Positions 12,618-19,247 of a stretch of DNA of 30,630 nucleotides are shown here, piece after piece. Location of the stretch: positions 1-30,630 of the IMG/VR virus record IMGVR_UViG_3300042898_001145; one strand, 5' to 3'. This DNA comes from a virus. Numbering within the stretch: position 1 is the first letter of the stretch; each line of letters begins with the position of its first letter. A program made the translations under genes and the position numbers. The notes under the pieces were generated by a model, which was given only the letters and a program-made list of their open reading frames with translations, did no database searches and was not told the DNA's origin.

Positions 12618-13770
12618 CGCCGTACACCTTCCCACGCCAAAACGCCTGGCCGTCAAATATCGGTACCTGCTCATATGTGAACCGCCCCGAATTCGAGTCA
12701 TAGGGAACAACGGCCAGCCCTTGCTGCCAATCCTCATGGCGGGTGAGTGGGCGGCCGTCAAGGTCAGTGCCGCCACGTGTTGAGGGCACCACGCCGTCAA
12801 TGCGGGCCAAACAACCTGGCGACGCCGCCATCACCGTTGATGGCCCGTCGAAATCCTCACGCGTGCGGTAGGCGGTCTCTATGCGGTGAATGTGGCCATA
12901 AACCACGCTCACCTTTTCGGTGGCCAGGTATTTGTGGGCGGTGCTGCCACCACTTGCCACACGGTCACCATGAATGACGCGTAGTTTCGGCGTTATCCAA
13001 ACGCAGCCCGTCGGGTAGCCGCTTAGGTACTCAACGCCGTAGTCGTCGAGGCGGCACAAATACGGCACCGATAGCACCGGCCACGCGTCAGGAATGTTGC
13101 CGCGTCGCAAACCAAATGCGGCAGCGGCGTTGTCTATGAGGTAGCGCGGCAACCGTTCCTCGTGGTTTCCTGCTATCCACACCACACGTGCGCCAGGTGC
13201 GGCCCGCCGTATTTCTGCGCACATAATGGCGGCGCGGTCAATGGTGGCCTGGGTGGTGTTTTGGTAGGGGGCGGTTAGGCGATACTTGCCCATTTCTGGC
13301 AGGTCGAGGTTGTCGCCAACCAAAACCACTAGGTCGGGTTTCGCTGCTGCGGTCACCGCAATTGCGGCCGCCAACGCTGCCTCGTCATGTGTGGGCACTA
13401 GCGCCCCGTCTGCGGCCCTGTAGTAGCCGATCTGCATGTCGGGCAATATCACTGCCACGGAACCACTAGCGGGCGCCTGCGGTGTTTTCGGTGCAGGCAA
13501 ACGCACCAACGGCCCTGGCACCACTGTTGGCCATTCGGGACCGTCTGCCCAACGTGGCGACAATTGAACCGCCGTCAGGTCATGGACCGTTGGTTCGCCG
13601 GTTTCGGGGTCCTTTGTTACCTGTTGGTACAACGACACGCGACGCACTGCGCCTATTTCGTCAACGTCAATGCCGTTGCGTTCGAGTAGTTCCGCAATAC
13701 GCCCCAACGTCGCACGCCTAGCGCCTGACGGTTCGGCGGCGCGTGCTATATCGTCACTAAGCGCGCCCAC
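12610..13770 (-). CDS. Calcineurin-like metallophosphoesterase
   Basis: This 386-aa protein has the metallophosphoesterase motifs in order: PDMQIG (D111, with Gln113 in place of the usual His), GDN (152-154), GNHE (201-204), HGD (267-269) and GHIH (292-295). They bind two metals and hydrolyse phosphomono- or diesters; in phages the substrate is not known and could be DNA ends or nucleotides. The first 100 residues are an extra domain that resembles a short DNA-binding or partner-binding part. GTG 13770 was chosen because GGAGAG lies 7 nt before it; GTG 13806 would add 12 residues but lacks a ribosome site. The gene overlaps the end of the upstream gene by 14 nt. Confidence 0.87.
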   Translation of the reverse strand: MGALSDDIARAAEPSGARRATLGRIAELLERNGIDVDEIGAVRRVSLYQQVTKDPETGEPTVHDLTAVQLSPRWADGPEWPTVVPGPLVRLPAPKTPQAPASGSVAVILPDMQIGYYRAADGALVPTHDEAALAAAIAVTAAAKPDLVVLVGDNLDLPEMGKYRLTAPYQNTTQATIDRAAIMCAEIRRAAPGARVVWIAGNHEERLPRYLIDNAAAAFGLRRGNIPDAWPVLSVPYLCRLDDYGVEYLSGYPTGCVWITPKLRVIHGDRVASGGSTAHKYLATEKVSVVYGHIHRIETAYRTREDFDGPSTVMAASPGCLARIDGVVPSTRGGTDLDGRPLTRHEDWQQGLAVVPYDSNSGRFTYEQVPIFDGQAFWRGKVYGGE

Positions 13771-14008
13771 AACGGCACTCTCCGCGCCGGTGGCGTTGTA
13801 AGGCACCCTGGGAAACGTTCACGCCTCGCTGGTCAAGGGCGCGCCATATGGCCGCCGTTGGCACCAACGGTTCTGAAAACGCCGCCAGAAGGTCGGCGTA
13901 GTCGTCGGGGGTGAATGTTTCCCGTAACACTTTTACGGTGCACACGGGGCCACCTGGCCCGTTTACGTTGCCCCGTATTTCGTCAAGTAGCCGAGTCGGT
14001 TTGTTCAT
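13757..14008 (-). CDS. Small putative helix-turn-helix protein
   Basis: This 83-aa protein has the pattern LLDEIR...GPVCTV near the start, an acidic middle, AAIWRALDQRGVNVSQGALQRHRRGECRC at the end. The last part fits a helix-turn-helix followed by a basic Cys-containing tail. Similar proteins are common in actinophages, often close to replication or terminase genes. It probably binds DNA. It lies just before the metallophosphoesterase, which starts inside its last codons. Start has AAGGCGGCAACCT. Confidence 0.72.
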   Translation of the reverse strand: MNKPTRLLDEIRGNVNGPGGPVCTVKVLRETFTPDDYADLLAAFSEPLVPTAAIWRALDQRGVNVSQGALQRHRRGECRCGRA

Positions 14009-14035
14009 AGGTTGCCGCCTTAGTTCGTTAGTGCT

Positions 14036-14239
14036 TTAGGTTTTGTCACTGTCTAGGTGCCATTCCAAATGGCCCGTTATTCGTTCGCCTACGTTGTCCA
14101 CTTTTGTTTCTATGCGTGCCAACATTTCTGCGTTGTCGCCATGCTGTTTGTCATTCTTGCGGTCAAGGCGCGCAATAAGTGCCACAATAGGGCCGCCGGC
14201 ACCAATAACCGCAACAATGACGGGCACCCAGGTATTCAT
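14036..14239 (-). CDS. Holin-like membrane protein with coiled-coil tail
   Basis: This 67-aa protein has one membrane segment at about 3-23 (WVPVIVAVIGAGGPIVALIA), then a charged helix RLDRKNDKQ...MLARIETKVDNVGERI. The layout matches small actinophage holins or Rz-like helpers found beside lysin genes. It overlaps the 74-aa gene by ATGA. The exact split of work between the three small membrane proteins here is not clear. Confidence 0.72.
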   Translation of the reverse strand: MNTWVPVIVAVIGAGGPIVALIARLDRKNDKQHGDNAEMLARIETKVDNVGERITGHLEWHLDSDKT

Positions 14240-14460
14240 TGCGCACCGGTGCCGAACGCTTCGTCAATTTCGCTGCGTGAAATTTTGCCATCGTCGGCAT
14301 ACGCACGCGCTAACCGTTCGAGCACTTGCGACGCCGCAGCAATGCCGGCCAACACTGCCGCCTTCCAAACGGGAATGCCGCCGAGCACTGAGGCACCGCC
14401 AACAATTGACATGGCCGAATATACGAAAGTGGCCACAATTCGAAGTCCGATAGTTTTCAT
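14236..14460 (-). CDS. Putative holin with EF-hand-like loop
   Basis: This 74-aa protein has two hydrophobic stretches (about 5-28 and 30-46) and then a polar end ARAYADDGKISRSEIDEAFG. That end reads like one EF-hand calcium loop: D-x-GK-I-x3-E. Related ends occur in other actinophage holins. It would form pores for the endolysin. ATGA overlaps at both ends tie it to the 54-aa and 67-aa genes. Confidence 0.75.
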   Translation of the reverse strand: MKTIGLRIVATFVYSAMSIVGGASVLGGIPVWKAAVLAGIAAASQVLERLARAYADDGKISRSEIDEAFGTGAQ

Positions 14461-14621
14461 TTGTCGTTGTCCTTTGTCAGTACGGTTGCGACGGCCTGCG
14501 CCAATAATGACACGCCGGCGATCCATAGTGCCTGCGTTTGCGTAGCACCTGAAAGGGTAATAATCACGAGCGCCAACGAACCTGCCATTACGAGCAAGGC
14601 GGCGAAGTCTGCGAGTTTCAT
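14457..14621 (-). CDS. 54-aa membrane protein of the lysis cassette
   Basis: Two hydrophobic segments (about 6-23, FAALLVMAGSLALVIITL, and 31-48, ALWIAGVSLLAQAVATVL) and a charged KDNDK end suggest a small holin or antiholin. The ATG overlaps the stop of the PA14-like gene and its stop overlaps the next ATG, both as ATGA. Confidence 0.7.
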   Translation of the reverse strand: MKLADFAALLVMAGSLALVIITLSGATQTQALWIAGVSLLAQAVATVLTKDNDK

Positions 14622-15718
14622 GGGCGGCGGCGGGCTTTCGGTTGTAGGGCTGGTACGAACTGCAACACCGAAACCGCCGCAACTAGCGTGCGCCGTTGTG
14701 CCACCGTGACCGTTGAACCTGCGGGCACGTAGTCGTCGTACCCGCCGCCGTAAATGTTCACGGCTTCCTCGAACGTTTCTTTTACGTTTTCGGGTGCGTT
14801 ATTTGGTGGCGGTGGTGGCAGTTCGTTTGGTGTTGTTGTTTCGGTTGTTGTTGTTGTTTCTGCTGCCGCTGTTGTGGTGCTAGTTGTTGGCACTGTAGTT
14901 GTTGAGGGGGCCACGGTGGTTGTTGTCGTCGGTTCCGTGGTTGTGGTTGGTGGCACTGTCGTTGTTGTCAAGGGCGGCGGTGATGAGGGCGGCGGTGTTG
15001 TTCCAGGCGAGGGCGCGTTGGTAGGCGTCGCCGTGGGGGTTGTCGTCGAAGCAGCCGTTGTTGGGGGCCATGTGTTCACCGCCGTTGTTGTTGGTTCCGT
15101 GGTTGTTGTTGGTTCCGTGGTTGTTGTTGGTTCTGTCGTTGTTGTGGGTTCGGTTGTTGTTGTGGGTTCGGTTGTTGTTGTTGTTGGTTCCGTGGTTGTC
15201 GTTGGTGGTGCGCCGAATTGGTCAGGGGTGAGCGCTGTGTAGGCATCCTGGTTTGGTGAGGCCTGCAACAAACCGACACACGCACCGCCGCCGTTTTCGT
15301 AAAACCACAACTCGAACGGATAGGTGCCGGCGTCAAGCCAAACGAAATCCCACGAACACCCCACGTCACGCCAATTGTCCACCACGTAGGCGCCGTTCAA
15401 CAACAATGCCGCACCGTCATCGTGGGCCACCACGACCAACGTTTCGCGGTCCAATGTGAACACACCCGAAAACCTGACCAGGACGCCGTCATAGTCGCAC
15501 TGCGCAACAATGCCGCCGCCATAGTCGAAGTCTATGTTTGGCACCGTGAATGAGGCGCACACGTCGCCACGGTCACCGACAGTGAACGCACCATCGGTGA
15601 CACGCCAGGCCGTCACGGTCACTGCGCCGCCTTCGGCGCGTGCGCCTGGCGCAAACATTGCCAGCACCATGACGGCGGCGAATGTTGCGCGTGCTATTCG
15701 GCGCAGTGTTTTTGTCAC
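14618..15718 (-). CDS. Secreted PA14-like protein with Thr/Pro/Glu repeats
   Basis: This 366-aa protein has a signal peptide (1-28, basic start, hydrophobic core, cleavage near AAPGARA-EG). Residues 30-155 look like a PA14 domain: VVAHDDGAALLLNGAYVVDNW and AGTYPFELWFYENGGG match its core strands, and PA14 domains bind glycans. Next is a long low-complexity stalk of TTTTEP repeats (about 172-212) and more Thr/Pro to about 305. The last 60 residues (ENVKETFEEAVNIYGGGYDDYVPAGS..RRT) form a small domain that I have seen in actinobacterial exported proteins. It lies between endolysin and holins. It may help free virions, bind the wall, or coat the cell or virion. Its role is not known. Confidence 0.75.
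   Translation of the reverse strand: MTKTLRRIARATFAAVMVLAMFAPGARAEGGAVTVTAWRVTDGAFTVGDRGDVCASFTVPNIDFDYGGGIVAQCDYDGVLVRFSGVFTLDRETLVVVAHDDGAALLLNGAYVVDNWRDVGCSWDFVWLDAGTYPFELWFYENGGGACVGLLQASPNQDAYTALTPDQFGAPPTTTTEPTTTTTEPTTTTEPTTTTEPTTTTEPTTTTEPTTTAVNTWPPTTAASTTTPTATPTNAPSPGTTPPPSSPPPLTTTTVPPTTTTEPTTTTTVAPSTTTVPTTSTTTAAAETTTTTETTTPNELPPPPPNNAPENVKETFEEAVNIYGGGYDDYVPAGSTVTVAQRRTLVAAVSVLQFVPALQPKARRRP
15083..15205 (-). repeat. Tandem TTTTEP-coding repeat
   Basis: About seven copies of an 15- to 18-bp unit encoding Thr(3-5)-Glu-Pro lie in the PA14-like gene. Unit lengths differ by one or two Thr codons, typical of slippage growth. A related Thr-rich stretch continues at about 14870-14970. Confidence 0.8.
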
Positions 15719-16290
15719 CGCACGTCGAGTGTGGGAAATGCTGCCACGGCGTCAAGTACGGCCTGCGGCAATTTGTCGCCGCACACGTAGCGAATATGCC
15801 ACGCCTCGGCGTTCGCACCGTTTTTGACTTCCCACGAAAAACCAAACTTCAGGGCGTTTGAAGTTGCGAACCCGTCACCGAGTAACCATTCAAGGCGTTT
15901 GCCTGACGCGTTCGCCACGTCAATTGCCAGGCCCCAGCCGTGGTTCGAGGTGCCAGGGGTGCCCGCAGGCGCCATGCCTTTTTTCAGGTACCACGTAGCG
16001 CCCTGATATGTGCGGGTCACTTGCGGCGTGCGGCCTGTTGGTGCTGCTGTGTACCGTTGACGGAACAGGGCGATCTGTCGTTCATAGGGGCGGTATGCGC
16101 CAACGTGTTTGAGTTCGATACCGTCAAAATATGCGGCGAGTTGTAACGCGTTCCAGGCGGTAGCGGCGAGGGCGTGAAGTTGGCCGTTCGGTGCCTTAAT
16201 GTTTCGCAGCAAGTTTGCGGGCAGTTTGCCGTTTGTGGTGCCTGCCAAATTGGTTGGCATAACAATTGGGAGCACTGTGTAGTTTGTCAT
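15715..16290 (-). CDS. Endolysin, M15-family D-Ala-D-Ala carboxypeptidase-like peptidase
   Basis: This 191-aa protein is a zinc peptidase of the VanY/M15 type. SNHGWGLAIDV (115-125) supplies H117 and D124, and EAWHIRY (162-168) supplies E162 and H165. RPYERQIALFRQRY (67-80) is the usual substrate-side helix. It should cut peptide cross-links of host peptidoglycan at lysis. No separate cell-wall-binding domain is present and no signal peptide is seen, so export would depend on the holin set downstream. The start overlaps the 65-aa gene stop (ATGA), and its stop region overlaps the PA14-like gene start. Confidence 0.9.
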   Translation of the reverse strand: MTNYTVLPIVMPTNLAGTTNGKLPANLLRNIKAPNGQLHALAATAWNALQLAAYFDGIELKHVGAYRPYERQIALFRQRYTAAPTGRTPQVTRTYQGATWYLKKGMAPAGTPGTSNHGWGLAIDVANASGKRLEWLLGDGFATSNALKFGFSWEVKNGANAEAWHIRYVCGDKLPQAVLDAVAAFPTLDVR

Positions 16291-16484
16291 TCGTCGCCGC
16301 CTTCGGGTTCGTTGGTTGTTTCGATAAATGGTAGCGCGCCGTCTGTTTCTGTCGGCTCAATTGTTGTGCCCAATGTGAGGCCCTCAAATGTTGCGGCGAG
16401 TTCTGCCAGTTCTGTTTCTGTCATTGTGCGCGTTGTTGTCTCGCCTGTTTCGGCGTCATGGTGTGCGGCGATGTTGTCGCTCAT
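16287..16484 (-). CDS. Small acidic protein, 65 aa
   Basis: A polar, acidic protein (many Glu/Thr) with one helix-like core TETELAELAATFEGL. Its start has AGGAAGGCATAAAAA before the ATG, just after the last fibre-like gene. It is coupled to the endolysin. It may be a tail-fibre chaperone or a small structural protein; neither is shown. Confidence 0.65.
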   Translation of the reverse strand: MSDNIAAHHDAETGETTTRTMTETELAELAATFEGLTLGTTIEPTETDGALPFIETTNEPEGGDE

Positions 16485-16487
16485 TTT

Positions 16488-17042
16488 TTATGCCTTCCTG
16501 TATCCATAGACACGCAACGTGCCCACGATATTTGAACCGAACAAACCGACAATTCGACAATCCGTGTAGGAGGTTGTTGTGTTCACAATTCCACCAGCGA
16601 AACCGCCACCATTTGAGTTTGAAAACTTGCTGGTGTATGACGTGGTTTTTGTGTTGAACGGGTTATAGATGTCCATAGATATTTGGCCTGCGTTGACTTG
16701 CGTAGTGTTGCAGTAGCCGCACAACCAATACGCGCTTCCGTTCTGACCGTTGAACGAATTAGCACCCGCCGACGATGTACTTTTCACGCCGTCGAAATGG
16801 TTGGTCCCCGCACCACTTGTGAACGACATCAGCGGAAAAGTCACAAACCCTGAAGTGCTATAAATTTTTGAAAATTCGAAACGGTAGTTGTCGTATGTTG
16901 AACTGAACACGCCAGAAATGTTGGTCGTGACGGCGTTGAGGTTGACGGTCGTAATGTATTGGAGGGCGGGGTTTGCGGCAAACGTGTTGAAGTCTGCGAC
17001 GCTAGGAATTTGAGAAATAATGTAGTTCGGTTTAATTGTCAC
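16488..17042 (-). CDS. Tail fibre/receptor-binding-like protein, paralogue 3
   Basis: This 184-aa protein belongs to a set of three. It opens with FNTFAANPALQYI, has the core YDNYRFEFSKI (about 50-60) and ends TLRVYGYRKA. The core (F/Y)-D-x-Y-R followed by beta strands is common in phage tail and surface proteins. Position after tape measure and minor tail genes supports a distal tail or receptor-binding role. The GTG start overlaps the upstream stop as GTGA. Confidence 0.68.
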   Translation of the reverse strand: MTIKPNYIISQIPSVADFNTFAANPALQYITTVNLNAVTTNISGVFSSTYDNYRFEFSKIYSTSGFVTFPLMSFTSGAGTNHFDGVKSTSSAGANSFNGQNGSAYWLCGYCNTTQVNAGQISMDIYNPFNTKTTSYTSKFSNSNGGGFAGGIVNTTTSYTDCRIVGLFGSNIVGTLRVYGYRKA

Positions 17043-17608
17043 GCCTGCATCACCCCATAAACCGAAACGGTGCCACTACTAACGGCGCCCGCTGTTGTTC
17101 CCCACCTAATACTGTCCCATAGTGACTGCGTCAAAATGTTACCCATGTGATACCAGGAATAGATACCCGCCGAAAAATGCAACGTGGACTGCGCCGAGTA
17201 CGCCGCTCTTGTGGTTGACGGCCTCGGCACTTGAATGTTGACGTACGCGCTGTTTGGAAAACCTGTAGCCGCTGTTCCGCCTGCGCATAATTGCCAATAT
17301 GGTTGCACGTTGAAACCGTAAGTAGTGATAGCACCGCCTGTGTAGGCCTGATATGCGCCGCCGCTGTTGTAATTTCCTGACGCCCAAAAACTGCCGCCGG
17401 TATCACCTAACTGCATCCATAGGTAGCAGTCCGCTGTCGCAAAAAAATTGCTAACTACTATTTTGTAGTTTTCATAGTCACTGCCAAAACAGTTGACAAT
17501 TTGGCCCGCCGTAATTGGAACCGACGCGATGCACGTGTCACCTTTGAGGGCAAACGTGTTGACGTCGCTAGCAGTTAGTTGTGCCTGCGTAAATGTTTTA
17601 GTTGCCAC
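17039..17608 (-). CDS. Tail fibre/receptor-binding-like protein, paralogue 2
   Basis: This 189-aa protein starts at GTG 17608 (MATKTFTQAQLTASDVNTFALKG), 1 nt after the upstream stop, with AGGAAGG upstream. Core YENYKIVVSNF and end VSVYGVMQA match the two neighbours in position. Between them the sequences differ strongly: Gly/Tyr-rich loops (GGSFWASGNYNSGGAYQAYTGG). That is the pattern expected of receptor-binding tips. Confidence 0.68.
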   Translation of the reverse strand: MATKTFTQAQLTASDVNTFALKGDTCIASVPITAGQIVNCFGSDYENYKIVVSNFFATADCYLWMQLGDTGGSFWASGNYNSGGAYQAYTGGAITTYGFNVQPYWQLCAGGTAATGFPNSAYVNIQVPRPSTTRAAYSAQSTLHFSAGIYSWYHMGNILTQSLWDSIRWGTTAGAVSSGTVSVYGVMQA

Positions 17609-17609
17609 G

Positions 17610-18173
17610 CTATGCCTTCCTGTATCCGTAGACCGACACGTTGCAGGTGTGCGTATTCCCGCTAAATGCGTACAAGTCGAAACCTGTGTAGTCGGCAGCA
17701 TTGTTGATGAAACCGCCGCCAACACGGTTGCACAAGTTCACCGTGTCCACTGCCTGCCACGATATGTGCGGCTTGCCACTTGTCCGAACGTTGGTCACGT
17801 CAATTGTGACGCCGTGGTCCCTATTGCTAGCGCCTTGCGTAATTTGAAAATTAGTTGAGGGTGACGCGTTGTTACCGATGGCGCCGTTAGTTGCCCACAC
17901 CACGCCGTTGTATGACCAGTAATAATTCGCCGCCGTGTATTGACCCGCCGAGGTACGAAAACGCATAAGCAGTGAGTCGGTCGCCGATGTGGGTTTCCAC
18001 CCGCTAATAATTATCCTGTACGCGTCAAACTCTGTGGTGAAAACATTTTGGGTGAATGTGTAATCCAATGAAACGGTGTTGGTGAATATCCACCGCAGGC
18101 CGTTGTTCTGGCAGTACGTGTTGTAATTGGTGGCGTTCATATATTCGAGCGCCGCAAATGTTTTGATAGGCAT
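17610..18173 (-). CDS. Tail fibre/receptor-binding-like protein, paralogue 1
   Basis: This 187-aa protein starts at ATG 18173 (MPIKTFAALEYMNATNYNTY), 2 nt after the minor tail stop. Core FDAYRIIISGW and end NVSVYGYRKA align with paralogues 2 and 3. The rest is beta-rich with many Asn/Thr, consistent with a trimeric or beta-sandwich tail tip. The longer frame to 18296 only shadows the upstream gene. Confidence 0.68.
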   Translation of the reverse strand: MPIKTFAALEYMNATNYNTYCQNNGLRWIFTNTVSLDYTFTQNVFTTEFDAYRIIISGWKPTSATDSLLMRFRTSAGQYTAANYYWSYNGVVWATNGAIGNNASPSTNFQITQGASNRDHGVTIDVTNVRTSGKPHISWQAVDTVNLCNRVGGGFINNAADYTGFDLYAFSGNTHTCNVSVYGYRKA

Positions 18174-18175
18174 AA

Positions 18176-19246
18176 TTACCAGCCGAACCTTGCCAGGCCG
18201 AGGGTGGCCGTGTCTGTGTCGAGTTGAAAACCATCGTACAAATCGGCGTCGGTGAAGTCCACGGTCCACGTTGTTTGTGCGGGTGTGGCGTTGCATGTCA
18301 CGCCCTCAATTTTTATGCGTTTAGAAGTTGCCGAACCGCCAGGCACTTTGTATTCAAGGGTGGCAATATAGGCGGGCGCAAAATTGAACCCACCGAGGAA
18401 GGATTCGTTGTTAAATGTTGTCGCCGCCTTATCTGTCCACGTCAACGAACCTGAAATCGTGGTGGGGTCCGTCAACACACGTGCAAAAAATTCGGCCTGG
18501 TTCGTGGCAAGTGTTGAGGTGAGCGTTGTGTATCGAGTGTACGAACGTTTATAGGCTGCGGCAGGTATCACGTACGTTGCGGCACTTGTGATGTAGTCAA
18601 TGGTGACGTTGTTGGCCGAAATTTCGGTGCCCACAATTCGTGACAGGTTCGAATATGGAATGCCCGCCGTACCACTACGCCCAAACGTAAGCCATGACGT
18701 CGCGTAGTAGCCGTTCGGTATTGGGTACATTGTCACGGGGTCGCTTACTAGCGATCCCATTTCGCCCTGCATGAGTAGCGACCACCAATTGCCAAACGTG
18801 GTGTCAGACTGCGGCCCAACGGTGGAAATGACCGAACGGCTAGTCAGCGGCGGTTCCATATACGGCAGTCCATAACCCGCAGCGATCCAGGAGTTATACA
18901 TTTCAGTCAGTGGCGCAGTGCTGCCACCTGTGCCCATGCCGTAAGGTAATTGTGCGAGTTGTGCAAAATAGTCAACGCCCGTGAGGGTACAAGTAGCCTC
19001 GGCGTCAGTGACGCCTTCGTCGAATTGAATACCCGTCACAAAAAAAGACTGGCTGAAGTCTATCGTAATTTGGGCGTTCTGAACAATTGCGCCACATTGG
19101 TTGGTGTTGTTACGCAACGTCAGTGAAATTGTGCCGCCGTTGAATTCGTCAAAAAATGTGCGGCGCCCCAAGTCAAAATTCATTGAGAGAACGTGACTAG
19201 AAAAGTCCACGCCGTCAATGAATACGGACCACGTTGTTGTTGCCAT
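18176..19246 (-). CDS. Minor tail protein (distal tail/baseplate region)
   Basis: This 356-aa protein follows the tape measure gene (TGACATG). The start SVFIDGVDFSSHVLSMNFDLGRR, then DEFNGGTISLTLRN, resembles the N-terminal beta domain of actinophage minor tail proteins that build the tail tip. It then has further beta-rich domains and no enzymatic motif. In siphophages this position holds distal tail or baseplate hub proteins. ATG 19246 was chosen; the frame to 19348 runs into the tape measure gene. Confidence 0.73.
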   Translation of the reverse strand: MATTTWSVFIDGVDFSSHVLSMNFDLGRRTFFDEFNGGTISLTLRNNTNQCGAIVQNAQITIDFSQSFFVTGIQFDEGVTDAEATCTLTGVDYFAQLAQLPYGMGTGGSTAPLTEMYNSWIAAGYGLPYMEPPLTSRSVISTVGPQSDTTFGNWWSLLMQGEMGSLVSDPVTMYPIPNGYYATSWLTFGRSGTAGIPYSNLSRIVGTEISANNVTIDYITSAATYVIPAAAYKRSYTRYTTLTSTLATNQAEFFARVLTDPTTISGSLTWTDKAATTFNNESFLGGFNFAPAYIATLEYKVPGGSATSKRIKIEGVTCNATPAQTTWTVDFTDADLYDGFQLDTDTATLGLARFGW

Positions 19247-19247
19247 G

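Noticed and set aside
13770-13806. GTG at 13806 as start of the metallophosphoesterase
   Set aside because: No ribosome site in reach and 50 nt overlap with the upstream gene; GTG 13770 has GGAGAG at proper distance. Moderate certainty only.
15083-15205. CRISPR-like repeat array
   Set aside because: Units are 15-18 bp, direct and without spacers, and they encode TTTTEP in a clear open frame.
14754-15242. Long plus-strand open frame rich in Val (VVVVGSVVVVG)
   Set aside because: It is the reverse reading of the Thr-repeat stalk of the PA14-like gene; no start signal and all real genes lie on the other strand.
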